Position numbers and translations under genes: made by a program | NCBI GenBank assembly: GCA_028284125.1 | Contig: JANQSI010000010.1 | Coordinates: 1 to 64,000 of the forward strand | DNA length: 64,000 nt | Reading direction: 5' to 3' | From: Cyclobacteriaceae bacterium | Lineage (GTDB): Bacteria; Bacteroidota; Bacteroidia; Cytophagales; Cyclobacteriaceae | Shown: positions 25,278 through 34,667 of the stretch, one piece after another | Layout of the letters: each line of letters begins with the position of its first letter | Numbering within the stretch: the first letter of the stretch is position 1 | The notes under the pieces: generated by a model | What the model was told of the DNA's origin: nothing | Database searches by the model: none | What the model saw: only the letters and a program-made list of their open reading frames with translations

Positions 25278-25312
25278 AAGTCTATGTACGCAGCAAAGTA
25301 GACTTTTTGCTG
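25278..25312 (+). promoter_or_regulatory. Two overlapping, mutually exclusive hairpins
   Basis: AAGTCTA (25278-25284) pairs with TAGACTT (25299-25305), followed by TTT. CAGCAAA (25291-25297) pairs with TTTGCTG (25306-25312). The second left arm lies in the loop of the first stem, so only one stem can form. The arrangement, 42 bases before the FkbM gene, could be a weak terminator or an attenuator. No peptide or ligand is evident. Confidence 0.4.
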
Positions 25313-25353
25313 TCTCAATAGTTTGTTTCAAAAGGGTTAACATTACGCTTGAT

Positions 25354-26184
25354 ATGCGTATCCTATACATTCTGAAAGCGTTTGTCCCGTATGGATTTAT
25401 TTGGCTTTATGAAAAGCTAAAAAAACGTTTAAAAAAGGCAGAAAAACCTTCGAAAAGTACTCAAACTAATGAAGATCCAGACGATGCAGTTCGAGCTCTG
25501 CAATTGATACTTTTTGAAGATCATCCTTGCAATTTTTATGGTCAAGGGGCCGAAGATTTACTCCTCCGAATTTTTTCAGATTATGACAAGAAGGACAATG
25601 GGTTCTATGTCGACATTGGTGCATTTCATCCCCTCAAGGCTTCAAACACAAAGTATTTTTATGATAGAGGTTGGAGCGGCATTAACATAGACGCTAACCC
25701 GACTTATATTTCTGAGTTTAACAAGGTAAGAGACAGAGACATTAATATAGAAATTGGAATTGCCGATGAAGCTGGAGAATTAGACTTCTATTTTTTTGGA
25801 GCGGACCATAGCATCAACACATTCTCTAAAGAGAAAGCGATCGAGTTTGAAAAAACATTTAATCTTCCCATTGAAGAAATCCGCAAAGTTCCTGTCAAAC
25901 CAATTAATGATATTCTGAAAGAATTCTTACCAAAAGGGCAGCACATTGATTTTATCTCCATGGATGTTGAGGGAATGGAAATGCAAATTTTGCGATCATT
26001 AGATTTTGAAAAGTATGCCCCGGACTTTTTTTTGGTTGAGGATTTAGGTTCCGAAGGAGGTAGATTTAGAAATGCCGAATTGAACAATCTCAAAATGTCA
26101 GAACAAAATAGGTTTTTAGAAGAGAAAGGTTATGTGGCAGTTGGCAAAACGATTTTGACAATTCTATATAAGAAGCGAAAGTAG
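25354..26184 (+). CDS. FkbM-family SAM-dependent methyltransferase
   Basis: The 276-residue protein has a basic N-terminal segment (KKRLKKAEK), then a Methyltransf_21 core: the SAM-binding strand-loop GFYVDIGAFHP at 83-93, the acidic ribose-binding strand GINIDANP at about 110-117, and ISMDVEGMEMQIL, a conserved FkbM block. Members O-methylate sugars or polyketides and are common in surface polysaccharide loci; the acceptor here is unknown. It is 100 bases from the adaptor gene, with alternative hairpins between, so it is probably a separate transcript. Confidence 0.87.
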   Translation: MRILYILKAFVPYGFIWLYEKLKKRLKKAEKPSKSTQTNEDPDDAVRALQLILFEDHPCNFYGQGAEDLLLRIFSDYDKKDNGFYVDIGAFHPLKASNTKYFYDRGWSGINIDANPTYISEFNKVRDRDINIEIGIADEAGELDFYFFGADHSINTFSKEKAIEFEKTFNLPIEEIRKVPVKPINDILKEFLPKGQHIDFISMDVEGMEMQILRSLDFEKYAPDFFLVEDLGSEGGRFRNAELNNLKMSEQNRFLEEKGYVAVGKTILTILYKKRK

Positions 26185-26202
26185 GGGAGATGTGGAAAGC
26201 GC

Positions 26203-26315
26203 ATTATGATTTTTTATAACATAATACGATCCTCCGAAGGATTGTAAGCGTTAAGAGATATTGTTTTACGGAAAAATTTCATTCTCTGGAATTTGTCGCT
26301 CACTCGGCAAATTCG
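26203..26315. other. Intergenic region with three short inverted repeats
   Basis: Within the 231-base gap before the lipoprotein gene I see ATTATG/CATAAT (26203-26225), ATCCT-ccga-AGGAT (26229-26242) and GAATTTG/CAAATTC with a 12-base loop (26290-26315). None has a T run, so they are not clear terminators. They may mark processing or operator sites upstream of the uptake operon. Confidence 0.35.
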
Positions 26316-26415
26316 AATATTTCGTGATTTCTAATAAGGGAATCCTATATTAAAGTTGCTCATATCATTGTATACTTGTAATTGCGGTAAAAACACCTGA
26401 ATTAAACATTTAGTT

Positions 26416-26964
26416 ATGAAGAACATACTATACATCTGTTTTGCTTTGTTGCTGTTTATAACGTCATGTAGCAGTGATGATGGACCAGATATTAGCCCGA
26501 TCGTTGGGGCATGGACCTTAGATAAAATCACAATTTCAAATCCTCCTTCTGGACACCAGTTTGCAGTTAGTACTACACCAACAGCAACTGTTTTCGGAGA
26601 GGTGAGCTATGAAATTGAGTTCTTTGATGACATGACTTACGAAAGAACATTGCGAGAAACCATTTTTGGTCGTGTAGATGATTCTGGAACTTGGGAGTTG
26701 ATTGATACAGAATTGGATCTAGACCAAGAAGAGACCAATGCTCAGGACCTGCCAGTTTCTTTTGATGTCGATGGTGATATTAGCGAACGAGGGATGACAC
26801 TAATTACTGAAGATTTTTGGTTTGCATGGCCACCGGAAATAGTGAATGATCCTGTTGCATTTGATACCTTAGATGGAAGCCAAGAACAAATAAATCAATT
26901 ATTTAATGAACGAGGTGTCTTGGTTCTAAGCACATTCGAACTTGAGTTTGAATTAGAAAACTAA
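26416..26964 (+). CDS. Small lipoprotein, lipocalin-like
   Basis: The 182-residue protein begins with a lipoprotein signal peptide (MKNILYICFALLLFITSC, acylated Cys18) and a short Ser/Asp linker, then IVGAWTLDKITI, which resembles the opening GxW strand of lipocalin-like Bacteroidota proteins, followed by alternating strands with many acidic residues. Function unknown. It stands 36 bases before the SusC gene on the same strand, so it is probably the first gene of that operon. A near -7 element (TATACTTG at 26371-26378) precedes it. Confidence 0.75.
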   Translation: MKNILYICFALLLFITSCSSDDGPDISPIVGAWTLDKITISNPPSGHQFAVSTTPTATVFGEVSYEIEFFDDMTYERTLRETIFGRVDDSGTWELIDTELDLDQEETNAQDLPVSFDVDGDISERGMTLITEDFWFAWPPEIVNDPVAFDTLDGSQEQINQLFNERGVLVLSTFELEFELEN

Positions 26965-27000
26965 TAAAGGCATTAGTTAAGGAATAGACAGAAGTTTCAT

Positions 27001-30000
27001 ATGCGGGTTGGATTTTTTTGTGCTTTTCTTCTTTCTTCAGCATTATTATTCAGTCAAACCCGCCTGACCGGTAAGATCGTTGATTCCAATGGTGAGGCCT
27101 TATTGGGTGTCACCATCTTCAATGGAACAAATCAAGAAGGGACCATTACCGATATTGACGGAAACTATTCTTTAGACGTCAATGCCGGAGACGTATTGAC
27201 CATCCAAATGTTGGGAATGAAGACCCAACGGATCACATACTCCAACCAAACTTCCTTAAACATCACGATGGAAGAAGAAGTCTTCCAAACTGCTGAGGTA
27301 GTAATTACCGGCTTTCAAGAAGTTGATCGTAAGTTGTTTACTGGCGCATCGGAAAGCCTGAAAATGGACGATATCCGACCACAAGGGATGGTGGATGTGA
27401 GTCGAGTCTTGGAAGGCCAGGCAGCTGGCGTTAACGTAGATAACGTTTCTGGGACATTTGGCACTTCTCCTAGAATTAGGATTCGTGGAAATGCTTCTAT
27501 AAATGGGAATAATCAACCACTTTTTGTTGTAGACGGTGTAATCCTCGAGGACCTTTCCAATGTAAATACAGATGATCTCATCTCTGGAAATGCCAACACA
27601 CTGGTTAGTTCGTCGATTGCAAACCTGAATCCAAATGATATTGAGTCATTTCAGATTTTGAAGGATGCCTCAGCCACGGCAATTTATGGTGCCAGAGCCG
27701 CAAATGGTGTTATTGTTATTACAACTAAACGAGGAAGAAGTGGACAATTGAGGGTCAATTACAATGTCAATTTTTCCGCAAAACTTCGCCCGACCTACAA
27801 TCAATTTGATTTGTTGAACTCTGCAGAAGAGATGTCTGTGTACCGTGAGCTTTCGGAAAAGGGAATCGTTGACATTAGTACTGCTGTAAGAGCCAGAAAT
27901 TATGGTTCGCTTGGTAAAATGTATTCGCTCATCGCCACCCACGATTTAGAATGGGGACCCGGTGGTGGTTTGAATGAACAATTTCTTAATCAATACGAAA
28001 ATGCCAATACGGATTGGTTTGATGTGCTTTTCCGGGATATTGGGTTGCAACAGCAACACTCACTAAGTTTTACAGCTGGTAGCGAAAAAAGCAATAGCTA
28101 TTATTCTATTAGCTACCTCGACGATCAAGGACAAACGGTTGCTGATAAAGTAACTCGAGTTACAGGTACAGCTCGAAATACTTATTTCATTTCGGATTTG
28201 TTCACTTTCGGTCTTAAGCTCAGTGCAAGTTATCGTGACCAAAAAGCTCCGGGTACGAGAAACCGAGAGCTGGATCCAATCACTGGCCAATTCAACCGCG
28301 ACTTTGATATTAACCCATATAGTTACAGTCTAAACACTGCACGATCCATTCGGCCATACGACGAAAATGGAGATCTGGAATTTTTTAGGAGAAATTTTGC
28401 TCCATTCAATATTCTACATGAATTAGATAACAATTTCTTAGGTATTCAAGTACTTGATGTTTCAGCACAAACAGACTTTGAACTTAACCCAAACGATAAT
28501 TTTTCATTTAAAGGAGTTTTTCAAATAAGATACGCGAACACTGAAAGAGATCATGTAATCACTGAAAATTCTAATCAGGCGGAGGCATTTAGAGCTAACG
28601 ATACCCAATTTATTCAGCAAGCGAATAACTTGCTTTTTAACGATCCTGCTAATCCTGGATTAAACCCTGTAGTGGTTTTGCCTCAAGGTGGATTTAATTA
28701 CCTGGATCGAACTGATTTACTCAATGTTTTCAGTAGGATAAGTGGATCTTGGTCAAAGACATTTAACGGTGTACACGAGGTAAATGCATTGGCGGGGCAG
28801 GAAATTCGATTCACCAATCGTTCAGAATCAACAGCTACCGGGTTGGGAGTAATTTATGAGAGTGGAGGAGTGGTAGTGACAGATCCAAATATCATCGAGT
28901 TTTTCAATCTTCAGAATATTGATATTTTCAGTTTGAATGAAGAAAAAGATCGATTCGTTGGATGGTTTATAAATGGTGGCTATTCGTATAAATCAAAGTA
29001 TGTAGCGAATTTCACTTTCAGGTATGATGGTTCAAACCAGTTGGGGAGAAGCCAACAGGCCAGGTACTTACCTACTTATAATGTGAGTGGAGCCTGGAAC
29101 GCCTACAACGAACCATTTATAAGCAGACTTCCTATTATTCAAGACCTTCGGGTTAGAGCCACGTACGGAGTTTCTGGAAATTTGCCACCAAATGCCAGCG
29201 CCCTTCTTAATATCCAGTCAGATATCACCATTCGGCCTACGGATGTTGAACCACTATTGTTCATAGACGATTTGACGAATACAGACCTTACCTGGGAAAA
29301 ATTGAATGAATTCAACGTTGGTGTCGACTTTTCACTTTTTGACAGGAAGATTGATGTGACCTTTGATTATTACCAAAGAAAATCATTTGATCTGATTGGA
29401 GTTATCCAGACCAGTGGAATTGGCGGACAAGGATTGAAATTTGGAAATTTTGCCGACATGGAAATTAATGGTCTTGAGTTTACCATTAATTCAACCAATT
29501 ATAAACAAGGCGATTTCACCTGGACGACAAATTTTAATGTCGGTCGCAGTGTAGATAGAATCACCAATCTTGACTTTGGTCCTCGATATGTTGACGCAAT
29601 CGGACAAGGTGGTGCAGCTGTATTGGGCCGACCAAGGAGATCACTTTACTCAGCTGAGTTTGCTGGATTAAACAGTGTTGGGTTGCCAACATTTATCAAT
29701 CGGGATGGAGAACGTGTTCTGCAATTTGATTTGCAAGATCGGCAAGACTTAGAGCAGGCATTGGTTTTTGAAGGATCTACTGAGCCACGAACTACTGGGG
29801 GATTTACAAATACAATTTCTTATAAAGGTCTTAGTCTGAGCGTGTTATTATCATTTAAGCTTGGCTATAAGATCAGATTGAATGATGCTTTTTTCGAAAC
29901 GTATAGTGATTTCGATGCTTTGCCAGGTGAATTGGTTGATCGTTGGGCAGTGCCAGGTGATGAGGCACTCACTAATATTCCAGTCATCGTAGATCGAAAT

Positions 30001-30303
30001 GTTGCTCAAGCAGACGGAAATGTTGTTCAGTCGTATCGGCTGTATAACAAAAGTACGGAGCGTGTAGCCAATGGAGATTACGTTCGATTGAAGACTGTTA
30101 GACTCAGCTATGATCTTCCTAACTCGATCATGGAGAAAGTAGGGTTTTCTACGGGAAATGTTTCACTTGAGGGCCAAAATTTAGCGTTGCTATTTTCGGA
30201 TAGAGAGAATTTGCGAGGACAAGACCCTGAATTTTTCCTTGCAGGAGGAGTTGCCTTGCCACAGCCAAGATTGCTTACTTTTTCACTAAATGTAGGGTTC
30301 TAA
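27001..30303 (+). CDS. SusC/RagA-family TonB-linked outer-membrane transporter
   Basis: A nutrient importer of the outer membrane, powered by TonB and capped by its SusD partner. The 1100-residue protein shows a signal peptide (to about residue 19), a carboxypeptidase-regulatory-like domain (LTGKIVDSNGEALLGVTIFNG to about 95), a plug containing SRVLEGQAAGVNV, the SusC mark RIRGNASINGNNQPLFVVDG and SATAIYGARAANGVIVITTK, then a 22-strand-type barrel ending LLTFSLNVGF. Its stop TAA overlaps the SusD ATG by one base. Substrate cannot be read directly, but the peptidase partner downstream hints at proteinaceous or peptide-linked material. Confidence 0.96.
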   Translation: MRVGFFCAFLLSSALLFSQTRLTGKIVDSNGEALLGVTIFNGTNQEGTITDIDGNYSLDVNAGDVLTIQMLGMKTQRITYSNQTSLNITMEEEVFQTAEVVITGFQEVDRKLFTGASESLKMDDIRPQGMVDVSRVLEGQAAGVNVDNVSGTFGTSPRIRIRGNASINGNNQPLFVVDGVILEDLSNVNTDDLISGNANTLVSSSIANLNPNDIESFQILKDASATAIYGARAANGVIVITTKRGRSGQLRVNYNVNFSAKLRPTYNQFDLLNSAEEMSVYRELSEKGIVDISTAVRARNYGSLGKMYSLIATHDLEWGPGGGLNEQFLNQYENANTDWFDVLFRDIGLQQQHSLSFTAGSEKSNSYYSISYLDDQGQTVADKVTRVTGTARNTYFISDLFTFGLKLSASYRDQKAPGTRNRELDPITGQFNRDFDINPYSYSLNTARSIRPYDENGDLEFFRRNFAPFNILHELDNNFLGIQVLDVSAQTDFELNPNDNFSFKGVFQIRYANTERDHVITENSNQAEAFRANDTQFIQQANNLLFNDPANPGLNPVVVLPQGGFNYLDRTDLLNVFSRISGSWSKTFNGVHEVNALAGQEIRFTNRSESTATGLGVIYESGGVVVTDPNIIEFFNLQNIDIFSLNEEKDRFVGWFINGGYSYKSKYVANFTFRYDGSNQLGRSQQARYLPTYNVSGAWNAYNEPFISRLPIIQDLRVRATYGVSGNLPPNASALLNIQSDITIRPTDVEPLLFIDDLTNTDLTWEKLNEFNVGVDFSLFDRKIDVTFDYYQRKSFDLIGVIQTSGIGGQGLKFGNFADMEINGLEFTINSTNYKQGDFTWTTNFNVGRSVDRITNLDFGPRYVDAIGQGGAAVLGRPRRSLYSAEFAGLNSVGLPTFINRDGERVLQFDLQDRQDLEQALVFEGSTEPRTTGGFTNTISYKGLSLSVLLSFKLGYKIRLNDAFFETYSDFDALPGELVDRWAVPGDEALTNIPVIVDRNVAQADGNVVQSYRLYNKSTERVANGDYVRLKTVRLSYDLPNSIMEKVGFSTGNVSLEGQNLALLFSDRENLRGQDPEFFLAGGVALPQPRLLTFSLNVGF

Positions 30304-31778
30304 TGACAAAATTGAATCAAACATATAGCAATCGAATTCTGACCCTGATCATTATTTTAATAGCCACATCATGTAATGATTTTCTGGATGAGAATCCTGA
30401 CAATAGAGTGGCGCTCGACGATCTTGACAAAGCAGCACAACTGCTTGTTTCTGGTTACTCTAATGCAAGTCCGAATTTCACTGATTGGATGACAGATGAT
30501 GTTTCTTTTACGGTGGGAACGAACCTTCGCTTAAGTCATCAGGAGATCTATACCTGGAGTGATGTGTCAACTGGACCTACTGAACAAGATACCCCCGACT
30601 TTTATTGGTTTCAGACGTATGAAGCAATTGCCCATGCCAATGAAGTATTGGCAATCATAGATGACATGGTGGTTCCGGAAGATTTGGAGCCACGGAGAGA
30701 TGCGATAAAAGGGGAGGCACTGTTGATTAGAGCCTATGGACATTTCATGTTGGTCAACTTATTTGGTGAACATTTCAGTACTTCGGCAGGAGATGGTGTG
30801 CCTTACATTAAGGAACCTGAAACGACTTTTTTAGCTGAATACCGAAGATTATCCGTTCGTAGGACCTACGATAGAATCGAAGAGGATTTGCTTGAAGGAC
30901 TTGATCTTATCGATGATAGTTTCTTTGCCAATTCTGGAAAGTACCACTTCAATAGAAATGCAGCCTTAGCCTTTGCTTCAAGATTTTATTTATTCAAGAG
31001 AGATCATGCGACCTGTCGACAGTACAGCGACTTATTGTTAGGATCAAATCCTAGTGTATTTGTTAGAGATCTAAACTCTCAAGAGTACAAATTAGCAAGT
31101 TCATCCATTACCGATTATCCAAGAGTTTGGGGTTCACCGGATGAACCGGCTAACCTACTTTTGATGCGGAAAGTTTCATTAGTACAAAGACCTGATTTTG
31201 CCTACGGGCCGGAGCGAAATTTTTATAGCTCCCTTTTCAATGCTTCCGTGTTTGGTGCTTTGACCGATGAGCGAGAGAACCCGGCATTAGTAAAAGGTTT
31301 GAATTCTGTTTATCCGCTTCGGTATCAAAGTTTGTTTCAAAGAAGTAGCTTGAATTCCAATGTGGGATTTCCTTACTATATCCATATGGCATTCACCGGA
31401 GAGGAAGTCCTGTTAAATCGTGCGGAAGCAAGAGCTTTTCTCGGTGATCTTGATGGAGCAATTGCTGACTTACAAATTTTGGCAGAAAAAAGATACAGTG
31501 GAGGAACTCCTAACATAACATTGGCTGCCCTCCAGAGTTTTTACAATAGTACAGATGATTTGAATAATGTGTTGTCTTACATCATATTCCTGGAGAGGAG
31601 AAAGGAATTTTTGATGCAAGGTATGCGTTGGTTTGATATCAAAAGGTATCGATTGACGGTGACACATGATTTACCAAGCGGATCAACGATAACGTTGACC
31701 GAAGATGATAGAAGAAAGGTATTGCAGATTCCAAGATCTGCGATTGATATTGGGGGACTAGAACCAAATCCAAGATGA
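30303..31778 (+). CDS. SusD/RagB-family substrate-binding lipoprotein
   Basis: Surface lipoprotein that caps SusC and binds substrate. The 491-residue protein has a lipobox (LIIILIATSC, Cys24) followed by NDFLDENPDNR. It also has the TPR-like SusD core with RDAIKGEALLIRAYGHFMLVNLFGEHF and the C-terminal FLERRKEFLMQGMRWFDIKRY, both standard for the family. Translation is coupled at both ends: its ATG shares a base with the SusC stop, and the next gene's ATG overlaps its stop (ATGA). Confidence 0.95.
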   Translation: MTKLNQTYSNRILTLIIILIATSCNDFLDENPDNRVALDDLDKAAQLLVSGYSNASPNFTDWMTDDVSFTVGTNLRLSHQEIYTWSDVSTGPTEQDTPDFYWFQTYEAIAHANEVLAIIDDMVVPEDLEPRRDAIKGEALLIRAYGHFMLVNLFGEHFSTSAGDGVPYIKEPETTFLAEYRRLSVRRTYDRIEEDLLEGLDLIDDSFFANSGKYHFNRNAALAFASRFYLFKRDHATCRQYSDLLLGSNPSVFVRDLNSQEYKLASSSITDYPRVWGSPDEPANLLLMRKVSLVQRPDFAYGPERNFYSSLFNASVFGALTDERENPALVKGLNSVYPLRYQSLFQRSSLNSNVGFPYYIHMAFTGEEVLLNRAEARAFLGDLDGAIADLQILAEKRYSGGTPNITLAALQSFYNSTDDLNNVLSYIIFLERRKEFLMQGMRWFDIKRYRLTVTHDLPSGSTITLTEDDRRKVLQIPRSAIDIGGLEPNPR

Positions 31779-32653
31779 TGAAGGAAAGGAAAGAATTTAA
31801 AATCAGTTTGATCGGATTGCTTACTGTTGTTCTGATGACAACATGTTATCCATCCGAAGAGTTAGATGTTCCGGTTAAGGACAATGATGTAGTCATTGAA
31901 ACGGCCCTTGACCAATACATCAATGATAATTTTGTTGAGGAATATGGGATGGCCATTAGGTATAAATTCGTCGACAATTATGTGCAACCGGGTCAATTGG
32001 CAACTCCACCGCGTTTGGATGTCGTTCGACCTATGTTGGATTTTATTGAAGAGTATTGGATTAATCCGTATAAGGACGTAGAAGGTGGGGAAACGTTTTT
32101 TAGAAAACATGTTCCTGCCGAAATTGTTTTCCTAGGTGGATTAATATATAACGGTGATGGTACGGTTATCCTCGGCCTTGCTGAAGCTGGTGCTCAAATC
32201 ACATTTACCAACGTAAATGCTATTGATCCTGATGATGAAGAGTGGCGGACTCTTCAACTACAGACCGTATACCATGAATTTGCGCATACGGTGCATCAGT
32301 TATACAAACTTCCCAACGCGTTTGAAACCATTGCTCCATCGGGATATACAGGTCCGGGATCCTGGTTCATATTGACAGATGATGATGCCTTGCAACGTGG
32401 TTTTGTTTCACCTTACTCGACAAGTTCTCCGAATGAGGATTATGCAGAAAGTGTTGCTTTTTTCCTTTTTGATCCTGATTTCGATGAAACCTTCATGCAG
32501 CTTGAGGCGAATTGCACAACAGATGATTGCATTACGAGAAATGAAGGAAGACAAAAAATTGCTACGAAATTAGCTTCTATTAAAGATCATTATCAACGAG
32601 TTACTGGTATTGATTTGGAAGCGTTAAGAAATGCTATTCAAAGCAGACTATGA
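31775..32653 (+). CDS. SusC/D-associated zinc metallopeptidase lipoprotein (Peptidase_Mx1 type)
   Basis: The 292-residue lipoprotein (lipobox VLMTTC, Cys24) carries HEFAHTVH at 167-174, an HExxHxxH zinc site with Glu168 as the expected catalytic base. The surrounding block (LQTVYHEFAH, PNEDYAESVAFFLF with a further conserved acidic residue) matches the import-associated zinc metallohydrolase family found beside SusC/SusD genes. It probably trims a bound peptide or glycopeptide at the cell surface or in the periplasm. It overlaps SusD by 4 bases and the DUF4302 gene by 4 bases. Confidence 0.9.
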   Translation: MMKERKEFKISLIGLLTVVLMTTCYPSEELDVPVKDNDVVIETALDQYINDNFVEEYGMAIRYKFVDNYVQPGQLATPPRLDVVRPMLDFIEEYWINPYKDVEGGETFFRKHVPAEIVFLGGLIYNGDGTVILGLAEAGAQITFTNVNAIDPDDEEWRTLQLQTVYHEFAHTVHQLYKLPNAFETIAPSGYTGPGSWFILTDDDALQRGFVSPYSTSSPNEDYAESVAFFLFDPDFDETFMQLEANCTTDDCITRNEGRQKIATKLASIKDHYQRVTGIDLEALRNAIQSRL

Positions 32654-34047
32654 TCAATAAAGGGTTCATATCATTACTAATTCTGTCACTTCTTTTTGGT
32701 TGTGCAGTAGATGACGACCCTAAATTACCTTCAGTAGAAGAAAGAGTTTCTGAGGCGAAAAATAACCTTCTGGAAACACTTACCGGAGCAGCGAACGGTT
32801 GGAGATTAGCTTATCGACCAACTAATGAAACCGGCACATTTTTGATCTTAATGGATTTCAACACTGATGGAACGGTTAGAATTCAATCAGATGTGGCAGC
32901 AAATAATGGAGAGTTCAGAGATCACGTGGTTACTTACCGAGTCGATATTGCACAGGGGACGGAATTGATAATGGAAACGTATGGAGTTTTTCATTACCTC
33001 TTTGAGTTAGAACAAAATACATTTGGAGCAGAGTTTGAGTTCATATTTGTTGGGGAAACAGGAAACACGTTGGGATTTGTGAGTAAGACTGATGCAGGTT
33101 TTTCCCTCTCTGATGTTTCAACGATTGTCTTTGAACCTGCCGCAGCTTCAGATGTAAATCTGATTACAGAAGATGCGGTAAATTTTCTTAGGCAAGGTGT
33201 ATTTAGAAGGGATAATTTGGGCGGAACCGGAGGTATCGGTCACTTTAATTTTTCCATTCCTGCAAACAATCATACCTTCTCAGCAACGTTCGATCTAGAT
33301 CGTCGAAAGGTCAAATTCATAGGAATAGCAGAAGGTTCTGATGAAGCTTCAATTGTTGCCACCAATAATGTTAAAACCCTGGATTTAGAAAGCACATTTA
33401 GTTTGGCCAATGAGAGTGTCGTTTTAGAGCAACCGCAAACTATTACGTTTGGTGGTAGTACCTATCAAATCAATCAAATTCCAATTGGCAATTTTTCAAC
33501 TTCACAAGCTAGCTTTTGTGCTGGGCAACAAGAAACAATTACCAATTTGTCCGGAACAGCAGGCTTTGGAGATTTTACAGCCTCCAGCAGCTTGTTTCAG
33601 TCAAGTAACTCATTTCAGCCTGCTCCAAATGATGTATATGGGATTAATCCTTTCTTTATTTATAATGAACAAGACAGTTCAATTTTTGAAGATATTGAAG
33701 CAGTCTTTCCAGGAGCGGTTGCTTTCCAATGGTATTACAATCTTGATTTAGCCGACAGTGTGCTTAATGCGGTAGGGTGGGTTACGTTGGATGAGTTCAA
33801 CAATGCTGATTTCTATTTACGCGGTTTTGATGTAGTTCAAACGGGGAATCTTCTTCAAATGACGTTCAATGGGAAGGACCTTATCACCAACGATAACGCG
33901 ACTCCAGAAGAGTTGGCAGGATTGGATCAACTAACCGATCGTATATTTTCTGGAGGGAGTGTATATGTCCTTGAAATTGTGAATCAGGGCGGTCTGTTCG
34001 AGTTTTATAATCCTTGCAATCAATACAAAGGATTCCTACTTCCTTAG
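32650..34047 (+). CDS. DUF4302-family lipoprotein
   Basis: The 465-residue protein begins with a lipoprotein signal (LLILSLLFGC, Cys18) and then VSEAKNNLLETLTGAANGWRLAY and FLILMDFNTDGTVRIQSD, the typical opening of DUF4302 proteins. This family recurs directly after Mx1 peptidases in SusC/D operons, and its role is unknown; it may be an extra surface substrate-binding protein. It is the last gene of the operon. Its stop (34045-34047) overlaps the stop of the convergent gene at 34044, leaving no room for a separate terminator. Confidence 0.88.
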   Translation: MINKGFISLLILSLLFGCAVDDDPKLPSVEERVSEAKNNLLETLTGAANGWRLAYRPTNETGTFLILMDFNTDGTVRIQSDVAANNGEFRDHVVTYRVDIAQGTELIMETYGVFHYLFELEQNTFGAEFEFIFVGETGNTLGFVSKTDAGFSLSDVSTIVFEPAAASDVNLITEDAVNFLRQGVFRRDNLGGTGGIGHFNFSIPANNHTFSATFDLDRRKVKFIGIAEGSDEASIVATNNVKTLDLESTFSLANESVVLEQPQTITFGGSTYQINQIPIGNFSTSQASFCAGQQETITNLSGTAGFGDFTASSSLFQSSNSFQPAPNDVYGINPFFIYNEQDSSIFEDIEAVFPGAVAFQWYYNLDLADSVLNAVGWVTLDEFNNADFYLRGFDVVQTGNLLQMTFNGKDLITNDNATPEELAGLDQLTDRIFSGGSVYVLEIVNQGGLFEFYNPCNQYKGFLLP

Positions 34048-34598
34048 TTTAAATCTAGGGCTTCATCCACAGCTTCAACAATTTCTTGCATTTTGCTTTG
34101 TGTGTACTTACCTGCAGTAGCATAGACTATTTTTCCTTCGGGATTTAGCACGAAGAAATAGGGGAGGTCTCTTCCTTGAAAATTGAGTGCTTTCTTGTAT
34201 TCCTTAAGAGGTCCTTTATAAAAGAGCACGTATGGCAAGAGTCTTTTGTCTATGGTCTTTTGAAGTTTCTTCATCACCTTTTGATAGGCGGGTCGTTTGG
34301 CTCCCGTGAACATCGGGATGAAGTAACAATGCACATCGTAAGTAAAATCGAAAACGGAAGGTTTCTCTGGTTTATAAATGAACTGATTGAACATTGGCTC
34401 AAACCAGGTCTTCAAATCATCTTCAGATTTTTTTGAATACGCCAGTCCTACAATACTGAATTTATCAGATAGTTCGGATGGGATATTAATGACGACATTG
34501 GTCAAAGATTCCGTTTCCATCTCAGGAAAATTGGAACCGACTTGGGCCTTAGCACTAATGGCAACAAGTAGTATAAGTAGAATTGGAATTTTTTTCAT
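34044..34598 (-). CDS. Secreted thioredoxin-fold-like protein without CxxC
   Basis: I choose the ATG at 34598 because it gives a clean signal peptide (MKKIPILLILLVAISAKAQ); a longer frame to 34646 adds a non-signal leader. The 184-residue protein has a TlpA/Atp10-like layout: NVVINIPSELSDKFSIVGLAYSK, a helix, and LPYFFVLNPEGKIVYATAGKY near the C-terminus, as in thioredoxin-like folds where a cis-Pro loop and a last hairpin follow. It has only one Cys (VHCYF) in the mature part, so it is not a normal disulfide oxidoreductase. Function unknown. Confidence 0.75.
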   Translation of the reverse strand: MKKIPILLILLVAISAKAQVGSNFPEMETESLTNVVINIPSELSDKFSIVGLAYSKKSEDDLKTWFEPMFNQFIYKPEKPSVFDFTYDVHCYFIPMFTGAKRPAYQKVMKKLQKTIDKRLLPYVLFYKGPLKEYKKALNFQGRDLPYFFVLNPEGKIVYATAGKYTQSKMQEIVEAVDEALDLN

Positions 34599-34667
34599 TG
34601 GGAAGATTTGCTGTTCAAGATAATAAAAACGAAAGGCAGCACACATGAATTGTGTCTTAAGCTTTTG

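Noticed and set aside
25278-25312. H-type pseudoknot
   Set aside because: The two stems are directly adjacent with no third loop, so both cannot form together sterically; treated as mutually exclusive hairpins.
26371-26378. TATACTTG as a firm promoter for the uptake operon
   Set aside because: One mismatch to TAnnTTTG and no -33 element at the right distance; mentioned only in passing.
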